Origin: Actinomycetota bacterium
GTDB taxonomy: Bacteria; Actinomycetota; Acidimicrobiia; Acidimicrobiales; AC-9
Length of the DNA: 39,982 nucleotides
Direction of reading: 5' to 3'
Assembly (NCBI GenBank): GCA_005888295.1
Contig: VAWP01000045.1
Coordinates: forward strand, 3,342-43,323
The translations under genes and the position numbers were made by a program. The notes below the pieces were generated by a model. The model did no database searches. It worked only from the letters and a program-made list of their open reading frames with translations, and was not told the DNA's origin. Below are positions 33,702 through 39,982 of this stretch, piece by piece. Numbering within the stretch: the stretch's first letter is position 1; each line of letters opens with the position of its first letter.

Positions 33702-34930
33702 CGGACCGGCACCGCGGCGGCAGGTAGGCGCAGGGTGAAGGTGGATCCCTCGCCCTCGCGGGACTCCACGTGGACGAGACCCTGGTGGTTGTTGGCCACG
33801 TGCCTGACGATCGACAGTCCCAAGCCCGTACCTCCCGTCTGTCGGCTGCGACCGTGGTCGACACGGTAGAAGCGCTCGAAGATGCGCTCGAGGTCACGGC
33901 TCGGGATCCCGATCCCCTGGTCGCGCACCACCAGCTCCACCCAGCCCCCGCTGGCCTGTCCGAACACCTCGACGGTCGACCCCTCGTCGGAGTACTTGAC
34001 GGCGTTCTCGAGGAGGCTGTTCAGCGCCGCGACCAGCTGCCGTCGGTCGCCCATGACCGTGACATGCGTCTCGGGCTCGTCGACGAGCAGCTTGACGTCC
34101 CGCTGCTCGGCGGCCGACCGCACCCGCTCGACGGCTTCGGCCATGACGAGGCTGGCCAGCAGGGGCTCTCGCGGGGGATGCTCCTCGGCCTCGATACGGC
34201 TCAGGTCGAGCAGGTCCTCGATGATGCGGTTGACCCGCAGGGATTCGGCCTGGACCCGACCGGCGAGGCGTCGGGAGACGTCGGGGTCGTTCTCGGCCAG
34301 CAGGGTCTCGGCCAGGAGGCTGAGCGCCCCCACCGGCGTCTTCAGCTCGTGGCTGACGTTGGCGACGAAGTCGCGGCGGACGGCCTCGAGGCGGCGACGG
34401 TCCGATACGTCGTCGAGCACGGCGACGACACCGAGGGGACGGTCAGCGTCGTCGATGACCTCGCTGCGCATCATCAGGGTGCGCCGGGGTGGGCCGTAGA
34501 GCTCGAGCGTGCGCTCGGCCGGGGCCCCGTTCCACGACTGGGCGAGGAGCTCGTCGACGGCCTGGGCGGCGAGGGCGTCGCCGTGCCGGGTCCCCATGAC
34601 CTCGGTCGCCCGGCGGTTGCGGAAGACGACCTGACCCTCTCCGTCGCTGATGACCACCCCCTGAGGGATGGCATCGAGGGCCCGTCGCAACCGGATGCCC
34701 TCGGACGTGACGACACTGATGGTCTCCAGGGTGCTGGCAGCCGAGCGCTCCAGGCGGCTCAGCGCCCCCGCCATGCCCTGGCCGTTCGGGCTGCCGTTCT
34801 CGCCCAGGCGGGTGCCCACGGCGAGCAGTCGCTCGCGCATCCCTCGCCGGCTCATCGAGGCCACGAGCCACCCTATGGCGATGCCGGCGACACCGGCAGC
34901 GACGACGATGCCGGCGTCAGCCGCGGTCAT
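33698..34930 (-). CDS. senX3: Phosphate sensor histidine kinase, SenX3/PhoR type
   Basis: The 410-residue kinase has one N-terminal transmembrane segment (about 5-25), no periplasmic sensor domain, a PAS domain (about 83-180) and the kinase core. The phospho-acceptor is His194 in '[13 protein letters not shown]'; the ATP-binding boxes are '[10 protein letters not shown]' (N), 'DQGIGIP' (G1), '[11 protein letters not shown]' (F) and 'GTGLGLSIV' (G2). Having no external domain fits a kinase that reads phosphate through PstB and PhoU. Start and stop overlap pstB (ATGA) and regX3 (GTGA). Confidence 0.93.
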   Translation of the reverse strand: MTAADAGIVVAAGVAGIAIGWLVASMSRRGMRERLLAVGTRLGENGSPNGQGMAGALSRLERSAASTLETISVVTSEGIRLRRALDAIPQGVVISDGEGQVVFRNRRATEVMGTRHGDALAAQAVDELLAQSWNGAPAERTLELYGPPRRTLMMRSEVIDDADRPLGVVAVLDDVSDRRRLEAVRRDFVANVSHELKTPVGALSLLAETLLAENDPDVSRRLAGRVQAESLRVNRIIEDLLDLSRIEAEEHPPREPLLASLVMAEAVERVRSAAEQRDVKLLVDEPETHVTVMGDRRQLVAALNSLLENAVKYSDEGSTVEVFGQASGGWVELVVRDQGIGIPSRDLERIFERFYRVDHGRSRQTGGTGLGLSIVRHVANNHQGLVHVESREGEGSTFTLRLPAAAVPVR

Positions 34931-35703
34931 CCGAACCGACCGGTGATGTACGCCTCAGTTCTCTCCTCGGAGGGGTTGGTGAACATCATCGAGGTGGGGC
35001 CGATCTCCACGAGGTGGCCCGGCTCGCCGGCCGCGTCGATGGTGAAGAAACCGGTCGAGTCGCTCACGCGCGCCGCCTGCTGGAGGTTGTGGGTGACGAT
35101 GACGATGGTGTAGTTGTCCTTCAGCTCGCTGATCAGGTCCTCGATGATGAGCGTGGAGATCGGGTCGAGGGCCGAGCAGGGCTCGTCCATGAGCAGGACG
35201 GCCGGCTCCACCGCGATCGCCCGGGCGATGCACAGACGCTGCTGCTGTCCGCCGGAGAGGCCACCGGCCTTGTCTCCCAGGCGCTTGCTCACCTCGTCCC
35301 AGAGGCCCGTCTGCCGCAGGGCGCGCTCGGCCGTGTCGTCGAGATCGTGCCTGCGCCGCTGGCCGTTCAGGCGCATCCCGGCGACCACGTTGTCCCGGAT
35401 GGACATGGTCGGGAACGGGTTGGGGCGCTGGAACACCATCCCGACCGTGCGCCGCACGGCGGTGGGATCGATGCCCTGGGCGTAGATGTCCTCACCGTCC
35501 AGCAGGACCTGGCCGGAGATCCCGGCGCCCACGATGACCTCGTGCATGCGGTTGAGCGTGCGGAGGAAGGTCGACTTCCCGCAGCCGGAGGGACCGATCA
35601 GGGCGGTGACCCGCTTGGCGTCGACGGTCAGGGTGACGTTGTCGATCGCCCGGGTGGACCCGTACCAGGCGTTGACGCCTACGGCTTCGATCGATTTGGA
35701 CAT
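34927..35703 (-). CDS. pstB: Phosphate ABC transporter ATP-binding protein
   Basis: PstB powers high-affinity phosphate uptake and takes part in signalling to the kinase. The 258-residue protein is a textbook PstB: '[16 protein letters not shown]', Walker A '[17 protein letters not shown]', '[15 protein letters not shown]', signature '[15 protein letters not shown]' and Walker B '[12 protein letters not shown]'. The ATG at 35703 has GAGG at 35711-35714; an upstream in-frame start adds an unconserved 14 residues. PstB normally follows pstS, pstC and pstA, but no such genes lie upstream here. It heads the pstB-senX3-regX3-phoU-fur run. Confidence 0.96.
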   Translation of the reverse strand: MSKSIEAVGVNAWYGSTRAIDNVTLTVDAKRVTALIGPSGCGKSTFLRTLNRMHEVIVGAGISGQVLLDGEDIYAQGIDPTAVRRTVGMVFQRPNPFPTMSIRDNVVAGMRLNGQRRRHDLDDTAERALRQTGLWDEVSKRLGDKAGGLSGGQQQRLCIARAIAVEPAVLLMDEPCSALDPISTLIIEDLISELKDNYTIVIVTHNLQQAARVSDSTGFFTIDAAGEPGHLVEIGPTSMMFTNPSEERTEAYITGRFG

Positions 35704-35783
35704 GGTCTTTCCTCGGCGGTCATGCGCGACGGCTCGTGTGGCCATGGAGTCGGGAGATCCTCTGTGTCGCCAGCACGATGATA

Positions 35784-35886
35784 CGGCCGCCCGTTCTGAT
35801 GGGCCGGCCTCCCGGGCCGCCCGCGCTCATGGGCCGACCTCCCGGGCCGCCCGCGCTCATGGGCCGACCTCCCGGGCCGCCTGTGC
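35784..35886. repeat. 30-nt tandem repeat, about 3.4 copies
   Basis: Units begin at 35799, 35829 and 35859 with ATGGGCCGACCTCCCGGGCC (first copy differs by one base), followed by GCCCGCGCTC; a partial unit precedes and the third fades by 35886. The first two full copies are 29/30 identical. The core GGGCCGGCCTCCCGGGCCG also occurs at 28801-28819, and a shorter related piece lies near 27220. It would form strong hairpins in the pstB leader. Confidence 0.85.
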
Positions 35887-35947
35887 GGTCGTCCGCAGCC
35901 CATGTCGCGAAGGCTACGGCCCCCGCCGGTCGGGACCGCGACCCGGA

Positions 35948-35976
35948 GTTGAACAGCCGATGAACGATCGACGAAA
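35948..35976 (-). promoter_or_regulatory. PHO-box-like direct repeats upstream of pstB
   Basis: Read on the minus strand, GTTCATC and GTTCAAC are separated by 4 nt (35959-35965 and 35948-35954), an 11-nt period. A weaker third unit, TTTCGTC (35970-35976), precedes them in phase. This is the arrangement of actinobacterial PhoP/RegX3-type sites (consensus GTTCACC repeated every 11 nt). It is oriented towards pstB, 245 nt from its start; TAGCCT at 35911-35916 could be the -10. Confidence 0.6.
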
Positions 35977-36029
35977 TGCTGGCGACGGTGGCGCCTCGCG
36001 CCCACCCCATCTCTGGAGGCGCGAGCGGG

Positions 36030-36320
36030 ATGGCGGAGTGGCTGAGCGACGTGAGCATGACCCCGGACACCAGGGGGCTGCCAGGCATCGACGAGCTGAC
36101 GAGGCTCACCAACGGGCTCGGAGCCTGGGCCCTCGGCCTCGCTCTGGCCGCCCTCGTGGTAGGAGCGGCCCTGTGGGCAGTCGGCGCCCACGCCCAGAAC
36201 TTCCAGCAGTCGCTCGTGGGGCGTCGGGCGGTGCTGCTCGCCGGCCTGGCCGCGCTCCTCATCGGGGCGGCGCCGGCGCTGGTCAACTTCTTCTTCCACG
36301 CCGGCTTGCGGGTCAACTGA
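36030..36320 (+). CDS. Small two-helix membrane protein, pilin-like (DUF6112-type)
   Basis: The 96-residue protein has a short N-terminal region ('MTPDTRGLPGIDELTRLTNG'), a hydrophobic helix (about 31-52), a polar loop 'AHAQNFQQSLVGRR' and a second hydrophobic helix (about 67-90). This two-helix layout is shared by VirB2/TrbC pilins and matches the small family I recall as DUF6112, found in actinobacterial conjugative elements. The ATG at 36030 has GGAGG at 36015-36019. It is followed 2 nt later by the TrbL-like gene, so it is the first gene of the module. Pilin function is inferred from layout and neighbours. Confidence 0.7.
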   Translation: MAEWLSDVSMTPDTRGLPGIDELTRLTNGLGAWALGLALAALVVGAALWAVGAHAQNFQQSLVGRRAVLLAGLAALLIGAAPALVNFFFHAGLRVN

Positions 36321-36322
36321 TC

Positions 36323-37534
36323 GTGATCGTGGCGGCTGGGGGGATCGTGGACCGGGTGGTCGGCTTCGGCGTCAACGAGGTGCTGGACGGCATCGGTCAG
36401 TGGGTGGGGCGCGGCGCCTCCGAGATGCTGACGCAGGCGGGGAACGCCCTCTCGGCCTCCACGAGACCGGAGTTGGGCAAGCCGTGGTTCGCGCAGCACT
36501 TCGCCGACATGACGCGCGTGGCCGCGCTGGTCGTGCTGCCGATGCTCTTCGTGTCGATCATCAGGGCGATCGTCCGCCAGGACCTCTCCGTGTTGCTGCG
36601 CTCCGCCCTGGTGCACCTGCCGCTGGCCGCGCTGCTCACGGCCGTCGCCGTCGAGCTGGTCCAGCTCTCGCTGGCGGCCACGGACATGATGTGCACCTAC
36701 GTCTCGCGTTCCACGGGCGGCGACGCCCAGGCCGTGGTCAGCAGCGTGGCCGGCGCCCTGGACCGGACGGCGCTCGCCGTCGGCCAGCCTGCGGTGGCCT
36801 CGTTCGCGCTGTTCATCAGCGGGGTGGTCATCGCCGTGGGCGCGCTGCTCCTGTGGGTCGAGCTGGTCCTGCGCACCGCGGCCATCTACGTGGCCGTGCT
36901 CTTCCTCCCGCTCGCCCTGGCCACGCTGGTGTGGCCATCCGTGTCGCACTGGTGCCGCCGCCTCGCCGAGACGCTCGCCGCCCTCGTGCTGTCGAAGCTC
37001 GTCGTCGTCGCAACGCTGAGCCTGGCCGCAGGCGCCCTGGCGGGCCACGACGGCTCGGCCGACCTCTCCGGGGTCGTGAGCGGGGCGGCGCTCCTCCTGC
37101 TCGCCGCCTTGTCGCCGTACGCGCTGCTCCGCCTCATCCCCGCCGTCGAGGCGGGTGCCGTCATGCACCTCGAGGGGGCGTCGCGGCGGGCGTCGTCGTT
37201 CGCGGTGGAGTCGGGCTCGTCGCTGCCGTTGCCGTCGTTCGGGGGCTCGGCTGGCGACGAGCCGTTGACGGTGTCCGTCGGTCAGGTCGAGGGCGAGCCG
37301 GGCCTGGGGTCCACCTTCGTCGGGGCTGGGGCCGTGGCCGCATCGGGAGGCGCGGCCGCCGCCGCGGGCGGCGCCAGCGCCGCGGCCGAAGGAGCGGGTG
37401 GCACCGCCGGTGGAGCCGGCGCCGCGGCCGGCGGGACGGGCGCCGCCAGCCGCGTCGAGCTCCTCCGTCAGCCTCTGCCGCCTCCGCCGCACAGCGATCG
37501 CGGTGACGACGCCGGCCCCGGCGATGAGCGCTGA
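36323..37534 (+). CDS. TrbL/VirB6-like polytopic membrane protein
   Basis: The 403-residue protein has a hydrophobic core of about six helices (roughly residues 65-285: 'ALVVLPMLFVSIIRAIV', 'LVHLPLAALLTAVAVELVQ', 'ALFISGVVIAVGALLLWVEL', 'AAIYVAVLFLPLALATLVWP', 'LSKLVVVATLSLAAGALAG', 'LLLLAALSPYALLRLIP') and a long Ala/Gly/Ser-rich tail (about 300-400). The layout and the position after a pilin-like gene and before SCO6880 and VirB4 genes match TrbL/VirB6 proteins, which form the inner-membrane channel of type IV secretion. The GTG at 36323 is favoured by tight spacing, though no strong Shine-Dalgarno is seen and GTG 36329 is equally possible. Confidence 0.65.
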   Translation: MIVAAGGIVDRVVGFGVNEVLDGIGQWVGRGASEMLTQAGNALSASTRPELGKPWFAQHFADMTRVAALVVLPMLFVSIIRAIVRQDLSVLLRSALVHLPLAALLTAVAVELVQLSLAATDMMCTYVSRSTGGDAQAVVSSVAGALDRTALAVGQPAVASFALFISGVVIAVGALLLWVELVLRTAAIYVAVLFLPLALATLVWPSVSHWCRRLAETLAALVLSKLVVVATLSLAAGALAGHDGSADLSGVVSGAALLLLAALSPYALLRLIPAVEAGAVMHLEGASRRASSFAVESGSSLPLPSFGGSAGDEPLTVSVGQVEGEPGLGSTFVGAGAVAASGGAAAAAGGASAAAEGAGGTAGGAGAAAGGTGAASRVELLRQPLPPPPHSDRGDDAGPGDER

Positions 37535-39026
37535 GCTTCCTCGGTACCGCTTCGGTCCGCTCGAGCGCCGCGGGCTCGTCGCCGGCTGGCGCGGGGGCCA
37601 GCTGGGGGCGGTGGCGCTGAGCCTGGTCGTCGCGGTCGGGGTCTTGCGGGCCCACTCCTCGGTCGTCGGCGTCGTCGTTTCCCTCGCCGGGGTCGGGTTG
37701 GGGCTCGCCCTCGCGTGCTGGCCGCTCGGTGGACGCACGGCCGAGCAGTGGGCACCCGTGGTCACGCGGTGGTCGGCCCTCGGCGTGAGGGGACGGCGCC
37801 GCTACCTGTCGGAGGTCCCGCGTCTCGGGATCGTGTCGCGCCACGGCGGCGACACCCGATCGGCGCCAGCGCCGCCACCGGTGCTCACGGGCTGTCGCAT
37901 CCTCCAGCCACCCGTCGGGGTGGGTGGCATGCGCATCGGGGTCGTGCACGACGCCCGGGCCCGCACGTACACGGCGGTGCTCACCGTGCAGAGCCACGCC
38001 TTCGTCCTCCTCGGCGCCGACGACAAGCACCGGCGGGTCGACGCCTGGGCGCGCGTGCTGGCCGGCCTGGCGCGCGAGGGCTCGGCCGTGCACCGCGTGC
38101 AGTGGGTCGAGCGCAGCCTGCCCGACGACGGCGACGCCATGGCCCGCTACCTGGCAGAGGGTCTGACCGTGCCCCGCGCGAGTCCCGCCGCCCGCTCCTA
38201 CCTCGACCTGCTCAACCGGGCGGCGCCGGTGACCGAACGCCACGACGTCCTGCTGGCCGTCGCCGTCCACGCCGGCCGGTCGCGCCGCGCCATCCAGGCC
38301 GCGGGCGGTGGTGACGAGGGTGCCTGCGCCGTGCTCGTGCGGGAGCTCCAGTCTCTCGAGGCTCAGCTTCGGGCAGCCGACATCACGGTCGAGGGGACCC
38401 TGGCTCACTCGGCGCTGGTCCAGGTGCTGCGCCAGGCCGTCGACCGCCACCCCCGGGCCGTCGTCGCCCGCCAGCCCGACCACGGTGCTGCCGGTCGTCA
38501 GGCCGTGGCCAGCTGGCCCTGGCCGCTGGCGTCCGACGCCACCTGGTCGGGCTACCGCACCGACGGGACCTGCCACGCCACCTACTGGGTGTCGGAGTGG
38601 CCGCGGGTGGACGTTGGCCCCGATTTCCTGCGACCGCTGCTCCTCCAGTCGGGCGCCAGACGGACCGTCGGGGTGACGATGGAGCCGATCAGCCCCTCGC
38701 GGGCGACCCGTGAGGTCGAGCAGGCGCGGACGGCCGACGCGGCCGACACCGAGTTGCGTCGTCGCACCGGGTTCATGGTCACCGCCCGGCGACGGCGCGA
38801 GCAGGAGACGGTCGCGCACCGGGAGACCGAGCTGGCCGACGGCCACGCCCAGTACCGGTTCTCGGGCTACGTGACGGTGACCGCCGACACCTGGCACGAG
38901 CTGGACGTGGCGGCGGGACGGGTCGAGCAGGCGGCGGGACAGGCGCACCTGGAGCTCCGGCGTCTCTACGGCGAGCAGGACGAGGCGTTCACCTGGACCC
39001 TGCCCCTGGCCCGAGGCCTGGCGTGA
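37524..39026 (+). CDS. SCO6880-family conjugation-associated protein
   Basis: The 500-residue protein starts 'MSAELPRYRFGPLERRGLVA', the hallmark of the SCO6880 family found in actinobacterial conjugative elements beside VirB4-like ATPases. Two hydrophobic segments lie near residues 25-65 ('LGAVALSLVVAVGVL' and 'VVGVVVSLAGVGLGLALACW'); the rest is soluble, with 'YTAVLTVQSHAFVLL' and a late 'YRFSGYVTVTADTWHELDV', resembling the N-terminal part of VirB4/TraC. The ATG at 37524 lies inside the TrbL-like gene (11-nt overlap), and the stop overlaps the next gene as GTGA. It probably joins the ATPase to the membrane channel, but its exact job is not established. Confidence 0.8.
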   Translation: MSAELPRYRFGPLERRGLVAGWRGGQLGAVALSLVVAVGVLRAHSSVVGVVVSLAGVGLGLALACWPLGGRTAEQWAPVVTRWSALGVRGRRRYLSEVPRLGIVSRHGGDTRSAPAPPPVLTGCRILQPPVGVGGMRIGVVHDARARTYTAVLTVQSHAFVLLGADDKHRRVDAWARVLAGLAREGSAVHRVQWVERSLPDDGDAMARYLAEGLTVPRASPAARSYLDLLNRAAPVTERHDVLLAVAVHAGRSRRAIQAAGGGDEGACAVLVRELQSLEAQLRAADITVEGTLAHSALVQVLRQAVDRHPRAVVARQPDHGAAGRQAVASWPWPLASDATWSGYRTDGTCHATYWVSEWPRVDVGPDFLRPLLLQSGARRTVGVTMEPISPSRATREVEQARTADAADTELRRRTGFMVTARRRREQETVAHRETELADGHAQYRFSGYVTVTADTWHELDVAAGRVEQAAGQAHLELRRLYGEQDEAFTWTLPLARGLA

Positions 39027-39982
39027 CCCCGGCCGCCCACCGGGTCACCACGGCTCAGCTGGGCGCCGCCTATCCGTTCGTCTCCGAAGGCGGGCTGGGC
39101 GGCCGGGGCGTCCTCGTCGGGCGGGACCTGCTCGGCGGCTCGTTCACCTACGACCCGTTCGAGCTCTACGCCCGGGGGACGCTGACGAACCCCAACATGG
39201 TGGTCATCGGCCAGATCGGCCGGGGCAAGAGCTCCTTCGTCAAGTCCTACCTCTGGCGGCAGTCGCTGTTCGGCCGGCGGGCCTGGGTCGTGGACCCCAA
39301 GGGGGAGTACGCCGATCTCGCCCGGGCGTGGGGCGTCGAGCCCGTGTGCCTGCGTCCCGGTGGCTCGGTCCGGCTCAATCCCCTCGACGCCGCCGCGGGT
39401 GACGACAGCGCACCCGGGCAGGCCGGTCGCCGTCGTTCGGAGCTCCTCGGGTCACTCGGCACCGCGTGCCTCGGCCGGCCGTTGCAGCCCCGCGAGCGGG
39501 CGGCCCTGGACCTGGCGGTGGACACGGCTGCCCCACCGGGCAGCGACCGCCCGACGACGTTGCCGGCGGTGGTCGACGCCCTGCTGGCGCCGACGGACGA
39601 GGCGGCGCGCGCCATCCGGACCGACACCGCCACGCTGGCGACCGACGGCAGAGACGTCGCCCTCGAGCTCCGCCGCCTCGTCCACGGCGACCTCAGCGGG
39701 ATGTTCGACGGCCCGACGACGCCGGGCGTCGACCTCGATGCGTCGCTCGTCGTGCTCGACCTGTCCGCCGTGTACGGCTCCGACGCCCTGGGCATCCTCA
39801 TGACCTGCGCCACAGCCTGGTTGCAGGCCGCGCTCTCGAGGCGGGACGGTCAGCGGCGCTTCGTCGTGGTGGACGAGGCCTGGGTGATCCTCACCAACCT
39901 CGGCGTGGCCCGATGGCTGCAGTCGTCATGGAAGCTCTCGCGCGCCTACGGCGTGGCCAACGTGGCCGTGCTCCACCGGCTC
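39023..39982 (+). CDS. VirB4/TraC-like conjugation ATPase, 5' part
   Basis: The frame is open from the GTG at 39023 to the window end, 320 codons, so the gene is cut by the edge. Walker A reads 'GQIGRGKSSFV' (about 63-73), followed by 'WVVDPKGEYADLA' (88-100), the usual VirB4/TraG-like layout, and Walker B 'FVVVDEAWVI' near residue 290. These are hexameric ATPases that drive pilus assembly or protein and DNA transfer in type IV secretion. The start overlaps the SCO6880-type gene (GTGA). Relaxase, coupling protein and integrase genes would be expected further on if this is a mobile element. Confidence 0.82.
   Translation, partial: MTPAAHRVTTAQLGAAYPFVSEGGLGGRGVLVGRDLLGGSFTYDPFELYARGTLTNPNMVVIGQIGRGKSSFVKSYLWRQSLFGRRAWVVDPKGEYADLARAWGVEPVCLRPGGSVRLNPLDAAAGDDSAPGQAGRRRSELLGSLGTACLGRPLQPRERAALDLAVDTAAPPGSDRPTTLPAVVDALLAPTDEAARAIRTDTATLATDGRDVALELRRLVHGDLSGMFDGPTTPGVDLDASLVVLDLSAVYGSDALGILMTCATAWLQAALSRRDGQRRFVVVDEAWVILTNLGVARWLQSSWKLSRAYGVANVAVLHRL

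Larger units (their letters stand above)
35704..36029. other. Gene-free stretch between pstB and the secretion module
   Basis: This 326-nt gap holds a three-copy 30-nt tandem repeat, a PHO-box-like site on the minus strand, and GGAGG at 36015-36019 for the next gene. A 75-codon open frame (35736-35963, plus) only translates the repeat as a Pro/Gly-rich decamer. It divides the chromosomal-type phosphate genes from the conjugation-like module. I see no att site, integrase or IS end. Confidence 0.6.

Noticed and set aside
35784-35886. CRISPR array
   Set aside because: The units are directly adjacent with no unique spacers, and no cas genes are nearby.
35736-35963. 75-codon open frame encoding repeated Pro/Gly-rich decamers
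   Set aside because: It is only a translation of the 30-nt tandem repeat, with no Shine-Dalgarno and no conserved ends.

Overview
The window looks like chromosomal DNA from a high-GC member of the Actinomycetota, probably an uncultured lineage near the Acidimicrobiia. The class is my inference. The phylum rests on dnaJ-hspR, a bldC homologue, a senX3-regX3-type phosphate system, a clpS-DUF2017 pair, Fe-S-type PurF and near-constant GTGA/ATGA stop-start overlaps.

Layout. 1-14059 is a nucleotide-synthesis region: the end of dnaJ and hspR, then purA-D-E-B-C-S-Q, a small antisense conserved gene, purL, an antisense PHP phosphoesterase, then purF-purM-receiver-pyrE. These genes cover most of IMP synthesis, the adenylosuccinate branch and orotate phosphoribosylation; purN, purK and purH are not here. 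14243-17449 (minus strand) holds leucine dehydrogenase and a fused branched-chain 2-oxoacid dehydrogenase E1, the first two steps of branched-chain amino-acid breakdown. 17559-20344 holds bldC, an ACT-malic enzyme and an unusual amidohydrolase. 20382-20671 holds tRNA-Glu, tRNA-Asp and tRNA-Phe on the minus strand. 20698-25277 holds two fusion proteins (S51 hydrolase plus CysRS-like tail; ThuA-like plus Gfo/Idh/MocA), plsY and degV. 25409-30483 holds DUF2017, clpS, ctaA, ctaB, a TlpA-like thioredoxin and an ABC exporter. 30513-35703 holds serS and, on the minus strand, pstB-senX3-regX3-phoU-fur. 36030-39982 is the start of a conjugation/type IV secretion-like module that runs off the window.

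Main points of interest. Three genes expected to be intact carry frame lesions: purB lacks about 77 nt, ctaB lacks about 37 nt, and the E1 gene has a shift just after a start codon coupled to the leucine dehydrogenase stop. These are either assembly errors or real decay; only reads can tell. A PHO-box-like direct repeat lies upstream of pstB, but pstSCA are absent and the secretion module occupies that flank. A 58-nt hairpin repeat at 25306-25373 has a degenerate second copy in the ctaA-ctaB promoter region. Several genes have a TANNNT hexamer 6-9 nt before the start codon and no Shine-Dalgarno, suggesting leaderless transcripts. A patch of lower GC covers the second half of purQ and the antisense gene beside it. 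No CRISPR array, insertion sequence, transposase or integrase was seen.
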